Shown here piece by piece: positions 42,901 through 51,575 of a stretch of DNA of 64,000 nt. Position 1 is the first letter of the stretch. Each line of letters begins with the position of its first letter. Below the pieces are notes generated by a model. The model saw only the letters and a program-made list of their open reading frames with translations, was not told the origin of the DNA and made no database searches. Where the stretch lies: positions 62,001 through 126,000 of the forward strand of contig NZ_FOTY01000006.1 of NCBI RefSeq assembly GCF_900114715.1. Direction: 5' to 3'. The translations under genes were made by a program, and so were the position numbers. Source of the stretch: Salibacterium qingdaonense. GTDB lineage: Bacteria > Bacillota > Bacilli > Bacillales > Marinococcaceae.

Positions 42901-44199
42901 TTATTTTCTTCCAATTCCGTGATAAATGATACCTTCGGCTTTCATGATGCCGGGATCCAGTGCATTGCGTCCGTCAATCACAACGGGGCGTTTCAACTGC
43001 TCCTTGAACTGGGAAGCGGTGAGTGCTTTGCATTCCGCCCACTCGGTCACAAGAAAAGCAGCATCTGCATCTTTCAGTGCCTCGAGCGCCGTATCCGCAT
43101 AGTACACATCCGCCGTGATCATCTGTTTCGCGTTGTCGACGGCCACCGGGTCAAAAGCCTGAACGTTCGCCCCTTTGGCGTCCAGATCTTCAATGATCTT
43201 AAGCGCCGGCGCTTCCCGTATATCATCGGTGTTCGGTTTGAAGGCAAGCCCAAGCACCGCAATCGTCAGACCTTCAATGTCATCGTCGAAAATCCGCGTG
43301 AGATGTTCAATCATGCGGCGGTTCTGCTGTTCATTCACATCATTGACCGCCTGCAGCAAAGACGGGTGGTAGTCTTTTTCCTCCGCCAGGTACTTCAACG
43401 CCTTCACGTCTTTTGGAAAACAGGAACCGCCGTAGCCGATTCCCGCTTTCAGGAATTTCGGTCCAATCCGGTGATCAAGACCCATGCCGCGTGCCACGGC
43501 GTTCACATCCGCATCATAGATGTCACAGATGTTTGCCATCTCATTAATAAATGAAATTTTCGTGGCGAGAAATGCATTGGAGGCATACTTGATCATTTCC
43601 GAACTGCGCGGATCCGTCACCACAATCTGTCCGGTGAGCGGCTGATGAAGTTCTTCAAGCATATCAGAAGCCCGCGTCGAGGAAGCCCCGATCACCACAC
43701 GATCCGGATGGAACGTGTCTTTCACGGCAGAACCTTCTCTCAAGAACTCCGGCACGGAGCAGACATCGATATCGGCCGCCGGCTGCTGCTTCTCTATAAT
43801 CTGCTGCACAGCTTCGGATGTTCCGACCGGAACCGTTGATTTATTGACGATGACTTTATACGTATCATTTACTGCTCTGCCGATTTCCCCGGCCACTTTA
43901 TAAACAAACGACATATCAGCAGCTCCGGTTTCGGTTTCCGGAGTTCCGACAGCAATAAGAATAATATCGGACTCCCGGACAGCCATCCCAATATCGGTGG
44001 TAAAGGAGAGTCTGTTTTCTGCTTTATTTTTTCCGACAAGTTCTTCCAGACCCGGTTCATAAATCGGTATTTCGTTTTCGTTTAACCGGTCCACTTTTTC
44101 CTGAACATTGTCGACACATATCACCTGATTGCCAAGCTCCGCAAAACAGGTTCCGGAAACAAGTCCGACATATCCTGTTCCAATAACGGCTACATTCAT
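42901..44199 (-). CDS. ugd: UDP-glucose/UDP-sugar 6-dehydrogenase
   Basis: 432 residues. GTGYVGLVSGTCFAELGNQV is the NAD-binding start. NKSTVPVGTSEAVQQI, VPEFLREGSAVKDTFHPDRV and the catalytic GIGYGGSCFPKDVKAL (active-site Cys) are followed by GLAFKPNTDDIREAPAL. It oxidises UDP-glucose, or a related UDP-sugar, to the uronate, suggesting that the polymer made by this operon contains uronic acid, as teichuronic acid does (TuaD in B. subtilis). ATGA overlap with the upstream flippase gene. Confidence 0.95.
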   Translation of the reverse strand: MNVAVIGTGYVGLVSGTCFAELGNQVICVDNVQEKVDRLNENEIPIYEPGLEELVGKNKAENRLSFTTDIGMAVRESDIILIAVGTPETETGAADMSFVYKVAGEIGRAVNDTYKVIVNKSTVPVGTSEAVQQIIEKQQPAADIDVCSVPEFLREGSAVKDTFHPDRVVIGASSTRASDMLEELHQPLTGQIVVTDPRSSEMIKYASNAFLATKISFINEMANICDIYDADVNAVARGMGLDHRIGPKFLKAGIGYGGSCFPKDVKALKYLAEEKDYHPSLLQAVNDVNEQQNRRMIEHLTRIFDDDIEGLTIAVLGLAFKPNTDDIREAPALKIIEDLDAKGANVQAFDPVAVDNAKQMITADVYYADTALEALKDADAAFLVTEWAECKALTASQFKEQLKRPVVIDGRNALDPGIMKAEGIIYHGIGRK

Positions 44200-45731
44200 T
44201 TTGTTTTCACAACCTTCTTTTTTGCGTAATCCAGCAGATCATCGATTTCCCGGAACCGCAGCAGTTTCATGAATACAATCAACAATACGGCTGCGGCTGC
44301 TCCCCCGGAAAGTAAAGCTATGTAGGGGTTCATGCTCCCAACGAGCTGTTTAACGGCATACAGCCCTCCCGCCATCAAAAGGAGGAGCGCGGCGGGTTTT
44401 GCGATTGTTGTGACCCATGGTACATGAGACACCTGATATAATTTTAACACAGATCGGGTGCCGAACAGGAGAAGACAAAAGTTGCATATCGATGCGATGG
44501 ATGTTCCCCAGGCCACACCGGCGGCACCAAGAGGATCAAGAAGCAGCAGAGCAATGCCTGTGTTAATACCGAGCACCGACAGAAGACTGACGACAACCGG
44601 ATAAATGGAATGTTCATAGGCGTAGAAAAACCGGGTTACATACACGTTCGCCGCATGGAAAAACATTCCGATCACAAGAATCTGGAGAAGCGGCACCGTC
44701 ATCGCTGTCGATTGATCGGTAAAACTCCCGTACTGAAACACAACGCGGATGATGTCTTCCGCGAAAAAGACAACAAATACCGCGACGGGGAGAATCGACA
44801 GCGCCATCCAGCGCAGCCCTTTGCCGTAAAGATTGCTGATACCTTCCTGTTCGCCGGCGGCAACTTTTCTTGACAGCATCGGATAAACAACCGTCGTCAC
44901 CGCCATCATAAGAACGCTCTGCGGCAGCTGCACGATTTTGGCCATGTAGTTCAGGGCGGATATGCTGCCTTCCTCGAGAAAGGAGGCAAACACCCGGTGC
45001 ATCAGAAAATAAAGCTGGAGGGTTGCCCCTCCAAGGAGGATGGGGACTCCCAGTTTAAATGTGCGCCATACTTCCGGGCTGCGCCTGAAACGGAGTCCAA
45101 AGTGAAAGAACCGTTCCCGGCGGATGAGATAAACGAGAAACGCACACATAAGCGCCGCGCTGATCACCGCTCCCCAGGCGTGGGAAAAAGCACCGAGCCA
45201 CGGGAAAAAGACGACGGCGATCGCAAGAAACGATCCGTTTAACAGCAGGGTCGCGGCAGCCGACCAGGTAAATCGGTCATTCACATTTAACAAACCGGTC
45301 AGCCACATGGAGATCATTAAAAAGAATGTCGCAGGCGCCATTATCCGGAACAGATCTGTTGTCAGTTGAAACTGCTCCGAAGAAAGGCCGGAGAACAAAA
45401 GGCCGATAACCTGATCCGAAAAAACAACCAGCCCGGCGCTGAACAGGACAAGTCCCAGCCCGAGCCATGCAAATAGCTGCTCCAGATAGTCCCGTCTGCC
45501 AAGCGGTCCTTCTATCTTTGTATAGACCGAGATAAAGGCGGTTGTCACCGCTCCCCCGACCACGACATAAAAAAAGTTCGGAAGGGTATAGGCGGTGATA
45601 ACACTGTCGGCCGCTTCGTTTGTTCCAAACTGATAACCGATAACAATCTCTCTGAATATCCCGAGAAAACGGGACAACAGATTAATAAAGGCGACCGCGC
45701 CGATGACCTGGATAAGCCTTTTTCCTTTCAT
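44196..45731 (-). CDS. MurJ/MviN-type polysaccharide flippase
   Basis: 511 residues with about 14 membrane helices. LLSRFLGIFREIVIGYQFGT near the start and GLLNVNDRFTWSA, YMAKIVQLPQSVLMMAVTTV and the C-terminal AAGVAWGTSIASICNF follow the MurJ/MviN branch of MOP flippases. In this operon it most likely flips the lipid-linked repeat unit of the wall polymer, although lipid II cannot be excluded. ugd overlaps its stop by 4 bp. Confidence 0.85.
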   Translation of the reverse strand: MKGKRLIQVIGAVAFINLLSRFLGIFREIVIGYQFGTNEAADSVITAYTLPNFFYVVVGGAVTTAFISVYTKIEGPLGRRDYLEQLFAWLGLGLVLFSAGLVVFSDQVIGLLFSGLSSEQFQLTTDLFRIMAPATFFLMISMWLTGLLNVNDRFTWSAAATLLLNGSFLAIAVVFFPWLGAFSHAWGAVISAALMCAFLVYLIRRERFFHFGLRFRRSPEVWRTFKLGVPILLGGATLQLYFLMHRVFASFLEEGSISALNYMAKIVQLPQSVLMMAVTTVVYPMLSRKVAAGEQEGISNLYGKGLRWMALSILPVAVFVVFFAEDIIRVVFQYGSFTDQSTAMTVPLLQILVIGMFFHAANVYVTRFFYAYEHSIYPVVVSLLSVLGINTGIALLLLDPLGAAGVAWGTSIASICNFCLLLFGTRSVLKLYQVSHVPWVTTIAKPAALLLLMAGGLYAVKQLVGSMNPYIALLSGGAAAAVLLIVFMKLLRFREIDDLLDYAKKKVVKTK

Positions 45732-45760
45732 GTGTTACACGTTCCTTTCAGGTGCAGGCG

Positions 45761-46240
45761 TCATACCCGGTTAATGAACTCCCGCAGGATACCGAGGATG
45801 TGATCCCTTCCGCTCACAAACGGAGCCGGTTCAAATGTCCGGGCCTCCTCGAGCGCCTGCTCCAGACCCGTTGGATGATCGATCGCGATAATATGGCCGG
45901 TCGACTGAAACTGTTCCACAATTTCGGTCTGATGGTCGTCATTGTGCTCGCCATGCGCAGAAAGACGCGGCACAGCGATCACCGGTTTTTCTTTCTTCAC
46001 ACCAGTGATAATCGAACCGGTGCCGCCGTGGGAGACAATGACACGGGCTTCATCAAACGTTCGTTCCATTTCATCAAACTGCAGAAACGGAGTCAGGTTC
46101 ATGCTGCTTGTTGAATAGTTGGTATGACCGGACTGAACGACGACGTCCTCTGTCACGATACCGTCGTCAATGAGGCGCTGCATTTCGTCCAGCAGCCTTG
46201 TGAAAGGCAGTTCATGGGTTCCCAGTACGACAAAAATCAA
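45761..46240 (-). CDS. PssE-like glycosyltransferase subunit (GT28 C-terminal domain)
   Basis: 159 residues. IFVVLGTHELPFTRLLDEMQ, VVQSGHTNY and the nucleotide-sugar site VIVSHGGTGSIITGVKKEKP correspond to the C-terminal half of GT28/Alg13-type enzymes (PssE, EpsF). The start is TTG at 46240, overlapping the PssD stop (TTGA), with GGAGGG eight bases upstream. It acts with the upstream PssD-like protein as a two-subunit transferase adding the second sugar to the lipid carrier. Confidence 0.88.
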   Translation of the reverse strand: MIFVVLGTHELPFTRLLDEMQRLIDDGIVTEDVVVQSGHTNYSTSSMNLTPFLQFDEMERTFDEARVIVSHGGTGSIITGVKKEKPVIAVPRLSAHGEHNDDHQTEIVEQFQSTGHIIAIDHPTGLEQALEEARTFEPAPFVSGRDHILGILREFINRV

Positions 46241-46713
46241 TAGATCGACCCTCCATGCACCGCTTTCGGGTAGTGTTTGAGCATCGTTTCCCACTGTACG
46301 ATAAACAGATCGGCAATGGGATACACGAGACGCCCGGATAACGTCGGCGATGAGGTCTTGGCAAAGCTCTCAATAAAGACGACCTTACGCCGGAAAAGTT
46401 TCGCAATCCAGCACATCGGCACCGCGGTATGCACACCGGTGGTGACAACGACATCCGGCCTCTGTTTCAGAAAAATCCCGAGTGATTTGAGGCAGTTGAA
46501 CGAAAACTTGAACAGGTAGCTCAACGGATAATTCCGCGCTCCGTAAACGAGAAAGGACATCGGGTGCTCTGTTTTCATTCCCTGTGTGACAACGGTCTTT
46601 TCCGTTACAAGATAATAATCATATTCCTGAAACAGCGGCTTCAGCTGCATCAATTGCGTCAAATGGCCGCCGACAGAGGAAATAAATAATACGGATTTCT
46701 TTTTTTTACTCAT
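46237..46713 (-). CDS. PssD/Alg14-like glycosyltransferase subunit
   Basis: 158 residues. SVLFISSVGGHLTQLMQLKP, DYYLVTEKT and VVTTGVHTAVPMCWIAKLFR plus VVFIESFAKTSSPTLSGRL are the Alg14/PssD pattern. The protein anchors and activates the PssE catalytic subunit encoded next. The start is coupled to the end of the GT4 gene (4-bp overlap). Confidence 0.9.
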   Translation of the reverse strand: MSKKKKSVLFISSVGGHLTQLMQLKPLFQEYDYYLVTEKTVVTQGMKTEHPMSFLVYGARNYPLSYLFKFSFNCLKSLGIFLKQRPDVVVTTGVHTAVPMCWIAKLFRRKVVFIESFAKTSSPTLSGRLVYPIADLFIVQWETMLKHYPKAVHGGSIY

Positions 46714-47819
46714 AAATATTCGTTCCTTTGCTGTGCCTGCCGGTAAATCTCAAGCACTTGATCGGTGATGGCTTCCGCGTCATTTGCGGCTGCCTTTTCG
46801 TACCCTTTTTCGATCATTTCCGTACGTTTGTGCCTGTCTTCCAGCACGTGTGCCATCTGCTCGGCAAGAGATACCGGGTGTTTGGGTTCTGTCACCGCGC
46901 CGGCACCTCCGGAAAGGACCCGGCCGAGGCCGCCGGTGTTTGTCCCGACGACCGGCGTTCCGCATGCCATGGCCTCTACTGCAACCAGGCCGAATCCTTC
47001 CGTATGGGAAGGCAGCACGAATAAATCGGAAGCTGCCATCCATTCCGCTACTTCCTGCTGGGTTTTTGCTCCGTGAAAGGTAACAGCTTCCTCTGCTTCA
47101 AGCTCTGTCAGCCGGTCTTTTAGTTTCTGCAGGTAATCTTCCTGCCTTGCCGGCCCTATGACATGCAGGCGGGCATTCGGCAGCTCATACTTCACTTTAG
47201 GAAAAGCCTCTACCAGGTCTTCGATCCCTTTTTCTTCAATGACATTACCGACGTACAAAATATGTTTTTCGTAAGGAGATAGTTCCAGCACTTCCTGCAT
47301 ATCCATCTGCGGCCGTGGATAAAACACCCGGCTGTCGACGCCCATGCTGAACATCGAGACCTTGTCTTCCGGGACATCGAAATCATCCACCACCTGCTGC
47401 AACAGGTCCTCTCCCACCACGATGACATGCGCGGCATCCTGAAGAATGCGCTTCGTCTGATTTCTGATAAAGCGGCCTTTTTTGGCCATTTTATTCAAGT
47501 CGCCCCCGTGGCAGGTCACAACGTAAGGAATATCGTACCGTTTGGCCATCATCCGTGCCGGTACGCCGGAAGGAAACGCGTAATGAGCATGAATGACATC
47601 GACATCCTGTCCGGAAGCGCGCAGCCTCCGGAATGTGCTCCACATCCAGGAGCTGTATTTTTTAAGAGCATTCTTTCTGCCTGCTTCCGGGTTGGTAACG
47701 GCTGCGACATCCACCTGGTTTCCTTTATTCATTAAGGCTTCGACCTGGTTTTTGACGAAAATCCCAAATGTCGGAGCAGAATCGGAAGGATACATGTTGC
47801 TGATCACAAGAATCCGCAT
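46710..47819 (-). CDS. Family 4 glycosyltransferase
   Basis: 369 residues with the GT-B fold. ISNMYPSDSAPTFGIFVKNQ, HAHYAFPSGVPARMMAKRYD, VTCHGGDLNKMAKKGRFIRN and the C-terminal LFVLPSHTEGFGLVAVEAMA plus CGTPVVGTNTGGL (E-x7-E region) are GT4 hallmarks. It resembles TuaC-type enzymes of teichuronic acid synthesis. It belongs to the csaB operon. Donor and acceptor sugars cannot be read from sequence. Confidence 0.9.
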   Translation of the reverse strand: MRILVISNMYPSDSAPTFGIFVKNQVEALMNKGNQVDVAAVTNPEAGRKNALKKYSSWMWSTFRRLRASGQDVDVIHAHYAFPSGVPARMMAKRYDIPYVVTCHGGDLNKMAKKGRFIRNQTKRILQDAAHVIVVGEDLLQQVVDDFDVPEDKVSMFSMGVDSRVFYPRPQMDMQEVLELSPYEKHILYVGNVIEEKGIEDLVEAFPKVKYELPNARLHVIGPARQEDYLQKLKDRLTELEAEEAVTFHGAKTQQEVAEWMAASDLFVLPSHTEGFGLVAVEAMACGTPVVGTNTGGLGRVLSGGAGAVTEPKHPVSLAEQMAHVLEDRHKRTEMIEKGYEKAAANDAEAITDQVLEIYRQAQQRNEYL

Positions 47820-47822
47820 AGC

Positions 47823-49181
47823 TCATTCCTCCGTCTTGTCGTATTTATACCAATTCACCGCCACTGCAAGAAACAGCCAGAACAAAAGGGCAATTTGGTG
47901 ATTTTCCCAGGCTGTGGAGAGCGTCCCCATCAACAGCCAGGCAACGGTAAACGTGATGATGAAGAGCCCGACCCACCTGTGCTTCGGATCAGCTGCATGG
48001 GTCATTTTTGCCATTGTCTTTAAAATCGCCACGAATATGAGCGCCAGCAGAAGGACTCCAACCACTCCGTATTCAACAAGGACGTAGAGCGCGTTATTAT
48101 CTACGGTTCCCATCGTCGTCGGCAGGTCTTCATGCATGAACTGGTGCATTTTCGCGTTGAATACAAAGGCGGCGTTGCTTCCGAACATGCCCGGACCGAC
48201 TCCGATAACCGGACTGAAGGTGAAGACGGTAAGCCCGCTTAACACAATCAGGTAACGGTAATTGCTCGAGAGGTCAAACGTGTTCGCGTTGCGCTGGGCG
48301 AACCCTTCAAACATGAACAGAGCCGCCACATACACCACGGCAAATACGATGAATAACCCTATTGCACCATAAAGCATCATCCGGAACGCTTTGTTTTTTC
48401 TGAAAATAAGGCCGACCAGACCGAAACAGCCGATCATAGCGAGGAAGGCCTGGCGGGAAAAAGTCAGTCCCAGTCCTGCAAGCAGGAACAGTCCGATCAC
48501 ACTGTAGATCAGCAGTTGTTTTTTCGTCAGCTCCTTGCGGTACACAAACAGGTAGATAACAAGCAGCAGAATAATCCCCATGAGATATCCACCGAGGGTG
48601 TTACTGGAATCCATGAATCCAAAGGCGCGGACTTCTTCTCCAATGGACACGCTCCGCCGTTCTTCCACGTCCCGGAGCGGAAGCGGGATTTTGAAAAGAA
48701 TCTCAAAGATTCCCGCCGCCGACTGAAGAACACCAAGGCCGAGCAGAACATGAAAGACCTGCCGCACAAATCTGCCTGGAATGTCGACAGCAAGCAGAAT
48801 GAAAAACAGGATCAGGAACTGAAAGATCGCGCGGACTCCGAATACCCCTTGCGCAAAGGGAACATTGTTGACAAACATGCTGAACAGCGCAAAAACAAAA
48901 AATACGATTAAACTGGTGTTCAGTGGATTTTTAAAGCGCTGCAGCAGGCGCCGGCGTCCGATATCCGGGTGCAGGAGCACGACGGCGGCCATCAGCATCA
49001 GCAGCCCTTCGGTGACGTAACCGAGCAGGGTGGGGATAATAGGCAGCCAGTTCGACCATATTCTTGTGAAAAGCAGCTCAAACGACGTCCATATGACAAT
49101 CGCCATCGTTGCCATAAGAAGCAGTTGATTCGTCCTTTCTGCCGGCAGGTATTGATAAAATAGGTTATTCAGCCTCTTCAT
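47823..49181 (-). CDS. O-antigen ligase/polymerase family membrane protein (Wzy-like)
   Basis: 452 residues with about 12 hydrophobic helices and one large extracytoplasmic loop (residues about 325-375) containing GVGPGMFGSNAAFVFNAKMH and HQFMHEDLPTTMGTVDNNAL, and further TVDNNALYVLVEYGVVGVLL, the O-antigen ligase (Wzy_C) pattern. It probably polymerises the repeat unit of the wall polymer, like TuaE. It sits between csaB and the GT4 gene. Confidence 0.87.
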   Translation of the reverse strand: MKRLNNLFYQYLPAERTNQLLLMATMAIVIWTSFELLFTRIWSNWLPIIPTLLGYVTEGLLMLMAAVVLLHPDIGRRRLLQRFKNPLNTSLIVFFVFALFSMFVNNVPFAQGVFGVRAIFQFLILFFILLAVDIPGRFVRQVFHVLLGLGVLQSAAGIFEILFKIPLPLRDVEERRSVSIGEEVRAFGFMDSSNTLGGYLMGIILLLVIYLFVYRKELTKKQLLIYSVIGLFLLAGLGLTFSRQAFLAMIGCFGLVGLIFRKNKAFRMMLYGAIGLFIVFAVVYVAALFMFEGFAQRNANTFDLSSNYRYLIVLSGLTVFTFSPVIGVGPGMFGSNAAFVFNAKMHQFMHEDLPTTMGTVDNNALYVLVEYGVVGVLLLALIFVAILKTMAKMTHAADPKHRWVGLFIITFTVAWLLMGTLSTAWENHQIALLFWLFLAVAVNWYKYDKTEE

Positions 49182-49182
49182 C

Positions 49183-50316
49183 CTAGTCTCGTCCTTTCAG
49201 GCGGAGCAGATTCATGCCTTCAACCGCTTGTTCTTTCAATGCTTGGGAAACAGTTCGGATCTCCACCTGCAGGCGTGCCCAATCCTGTTCCGCTTTTTCA
49301 AAAGCCGGCAGAATCTGCGTTAAATCTTCTACATCCGCTGTATAATCCTGGTGATTGATTTCTTCCATAAAGTCTTTTACTTTCTGGTGGTAGGCTACGC
49401 CGATGACCGGTGTCTCTGCAGTCACTGATAGAATCAGGGAGTGAAGCCGGGTTCCGATCACAAGATCCATACCGGCTGCTTCACGTGCAATTTCCTGCGG
49501 AGACAGGTTGGCTTCCTGAATATGTACATCATTTTGGCGCTGCATCCGCCCGGCTATGTCTTTTGTTACTTCTACATCTTCGGGGTACTTCGTAGAAAAA
49601 AAGGTGATCTCCACCCCTTTTTTATCGATAAGTTCATCAAGCGATGCCGCCATCCCGTCCAGATACGCTTCATATTTCGCCGTATCGGACTGCGGCCAGT
49701 ACCGGGTGCTGAAGTATGGAACAGCCGTGACTCCCACCTTTCGTACCGCCGATGACGTTTCATGAACCGAGTCCACCGGTACAGAAAACGCCGGATCGTA
49801 AATGACGTGAATGTCCCCCGGTGCACCGATCTGGTGCAGCAGCCGGCGTGACTTCTCATCCCGGACGGCAACAGAAGAAGCGGCACGAAGCAGCCGCTTA
49901 ATAAAGAATGCCCCTGTCCTTGTCTGAATCGGACCGGCTCCAACGCCGTGAACCGCTACGCGGCAGCCTGCCCGCTTTGCTGTCAGTCCAACAACGCTGT
50001 ATAACGGAGCGTCCCGTTTATACATGTCCATTAAGAGGCCCCCGCCGCCGATGATGACAAGATCCAGCTGTTTCATCACTTTCCGGCTTTCACGAATCGT
50101 TTTCAGTCCGGACTTAAGCGTCCCGCCTTCTTTGTACAAAAGAGGATGGGATACCATGCCGTGGCGCTCTTTCGTATTGGCGGGGTCATTGCTGAACACC
50201 ACAATGTCTTCTTTTTTTATGCCTCCCTCCGTTGTCAGTTGATGGAGGAGTCCGGCAAGAATCGCTTCATCGCCGTTGTTATTATGCCCGTAATTGCCGA
50301 TAATTCCAACCTTCAT
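49183..50316 (-). CDS. csaB: Polysaccharide pyruvyl transferase CsaB
   Basis: 377 residues. GIIGNYGHNNNGDEAILAGL, VVIGGGGLLMD, AKRAGCRVAVHGVGAGPIQT and VIGTRLHSLILSVTAETPVI are the CsaB signature. It transfers pyruvate from phosphoenolpyruvate onto ManNAc of the secondary cell-wall polymer; the ketal is the ligand for SLH domains. Four SLH proteins are encoded within 18 kb. It is the first gene of an eight-gene minus-strand operon reaching to 42.1 kb. Confidence 0.94.
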   Translation of the reverse strand: MKVGIIGNYGHNNNGDEAILAGLLHQLTTEGGIKKEDIVVFSNDPANTKERHGMVSHPLLYKEGGTLKSGLKTIRESRKVMKQLDLVIIGGGGLLMDMYKRDAPLYSVVGLTAKRAGCRVAVHGVGAGPIQTRTGAFFIKRLLRAASSVAVRDEKSRRLLHQIGAPGDIHVIYDPAFSVPVDSVHETSSAVRKVGVTAVPYFSTRYWPQSDTAKYEAYLDGMAASLDELIDKKGVEITFFSTKYPEDVEVTKDIAGRMQRQNDVHIQEANLSPQEIAREAAGMDLVIGTRLHSLILSVTAETPVIGVAYHQKVKDFMEEINHQDYTADVEDLTQILPAFEKAEQDWARLQVEIRTVSQALKEQAVEGMNLLRLKGRD

Positions 50317-50367
50317 ATGTATACGTACCTGACCTTTTCTTATATGTAGAATCGTAAGACAGTGACA

Positions 50368-50423
50368 GTGCTGCGCACATGTTCACGCACGCAGCACATA
50401 CATTCACCTTTTTTTCCATTATA
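50368..50423 (-). promoter_or_regulatory. Promoter and hairpin leader of the csaB operon
   Basis: On the minus strand a TATAAT (50423-50418) preceded by GTG forms a probable -10. Downstream in the leader GTGCTGCG (50368-50375) and CGCAGCAC (50390-50397) form a perfect 8-bp inverted repeat with a 14-nt loop. There is no T-run after it, so it may be a regulatory hairpin and not a terminator. Confidence 0.5.
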
Positions 50424-50539
50424 CACCCGAAATCTGTTCAATCCTAGTTTTGATTTTTTTACAATAAACGCGCAGGTGTAAAAAAAATGACGCATGCAAC
50501 AATCGCTGGGTAAAAGGGTTCAGTACCAGCACTTTAACT

Positions 50540-50572
50540 AAAAAGAGCTGCTCCCATTATACTGGAGCAGCC
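50540..50572 (-). terminator. Terminator of rbsK
   Basis: GCTGCTCC (50547-50554) and GGAGCAGC (50564-50571) pair; on the minus strand CTTTTTAG follows. It sits right after the ribokinase stop. Confidence 0.85.
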
Positions 50573-50587
50573 TGCTTATTCTGTTCT

Positions 50588-51469
50588 TTACCTGCTATTC
50601 AGAAAAACATCGACGTCCTGCCGTCCGGGCATACCGCCCTGCGCTCCTATTTTCTGCACAGAAAGAGCAGCAGCGGCGTTTGCCCAGCGGCAGGCGTCCG
50701 CAAGTGGATACTGCCGGGTCAGTGCAGCCGCAAGCGCCCCGTTAAACGTGTCCCCCGCCCCTGTCGTATCCACCGGTTCCACCGGGTAGCCGGGGATATG
50801 CTTTTCCTTGTTGTCCTGGGTGAACAGCACACCGTCCGCCCCTTTTGTCATAATACATCTCGAACGATAGATGGATGGATCGGCTTCATTCTGAAAAAGG
50901 TGCAGCAGCTCATGTTCATTCGGGGTAAAATAATCGACGTTATCCAGCAGCGCTTTAGGAAGATGCTGGACCGGGGCTGGATTCAAAATGACAGTCGTGC
51001 CATGCGCAGCCGCCAGTTCTGCCGCTTTTGTTACACTTTCCACCGGAATTTCAAGTTGCAGCAGCAGAATGTCACTGTCTGCAATCACATCTTCATGTGC
51101 TGCTGCAACCTCCGGAGTAACAGCGTTATTCGCGCCGGGAACGACAATAATGCGGTTATCCTGTTCGGCCAGGATAATGGATGCTGTCCCGGATGATTCA
51201 TTTGGAACCTGTTCCAGATATTCGGCCGAAACACCCTGCTCTTCCATATGTGTGATCAACCGTCCGCCAAACACATCACTGCCGACACGGCCGATAAAAT
51301 GAACATCTGCTCCCAGTTTCGCAGCTGCTACAGCCTGATTCGCGCCTTTTCCTCCGGGGATTACGGAAAAATCTTCCCCAAGAATGGTCTCCCCCTGCTC
51401 CGGCATACGGCCCGTACTTGTCACCATATCCATATTAATGCTTCCCACGACTGTAATTTTTTCCGGCAT
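50588..51469 (-). CDS. rbsK: Ribokinase
   Basis: 293 residues of the PfkB family. VVGSINMDMVTSTGRMPEQG, GGKGANQAVAAAKLGADVHF, LNPAPVQHLP and the catalytic DTTGAGDTFNGALAAALT (Asp base and anion hole) indicate ribokinase. It phosphorylates ribose at O5. I used the ATG at 51469 with AGAGGTGAT upstream. It is monocistronic, with no ribose transporter nearby. Confidence 0.92.
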   Translation of the reverse strand: MPEKITVVGSINMDMVTSTGRMPEQGETILGEDFSVIPGGKGANQAVAAAKLGADVHFIGRVGSDVFGGRLITHMEEQGVSAEYLEQVPNESSGTASIILAEQDNRIIVVPGANNAVTPEVAAAHEDVIADSDILLLQLEIPVESVTKAAELAAAHGTTVILNPAPVQHLPKALLDNVDYFTPNEHELLHLFQNEADPSIYRSRCIMTKGADGVLFTQDNKEKHIPGYPVEPVDTTGAGDTFNGALAAALTRQYPLADACRWANAAAALSVQKIGAQGGMPGRQDVDVFLNSR

Positions 51470-51511
51470 GCCTATCACCTCTGCATGATTATTGCTTTCT
51501 TCTTTTCAAAT

Positions 51512-51546
51512 AAAAAGGAGCCTCTCTGTGAGAAAGGCCTCCTTTC
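51512..51546 (-). terminator. Terminator of the SLH-CAP gene
   Basis: AAAGGAGCCTCTCT and AGAAAGGCCTCCTTT pair with two mismatches around GTG; the minus strand continues TTTTTATTTG. It also lies just upstream of rbsK. Confidence 0.75.
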
Positions 51547-51575
51547 ACCGGAAAATGCCGCCGCGTGGCATGCAT

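Noticed and set aside
50368-50397. Terminator upstream of csaB
   Set aside because: The perfect inverted repeat lacks a T-run on either strand and lies between the predicted promoter and the csaB start, so it is more likely a leader hairpin.
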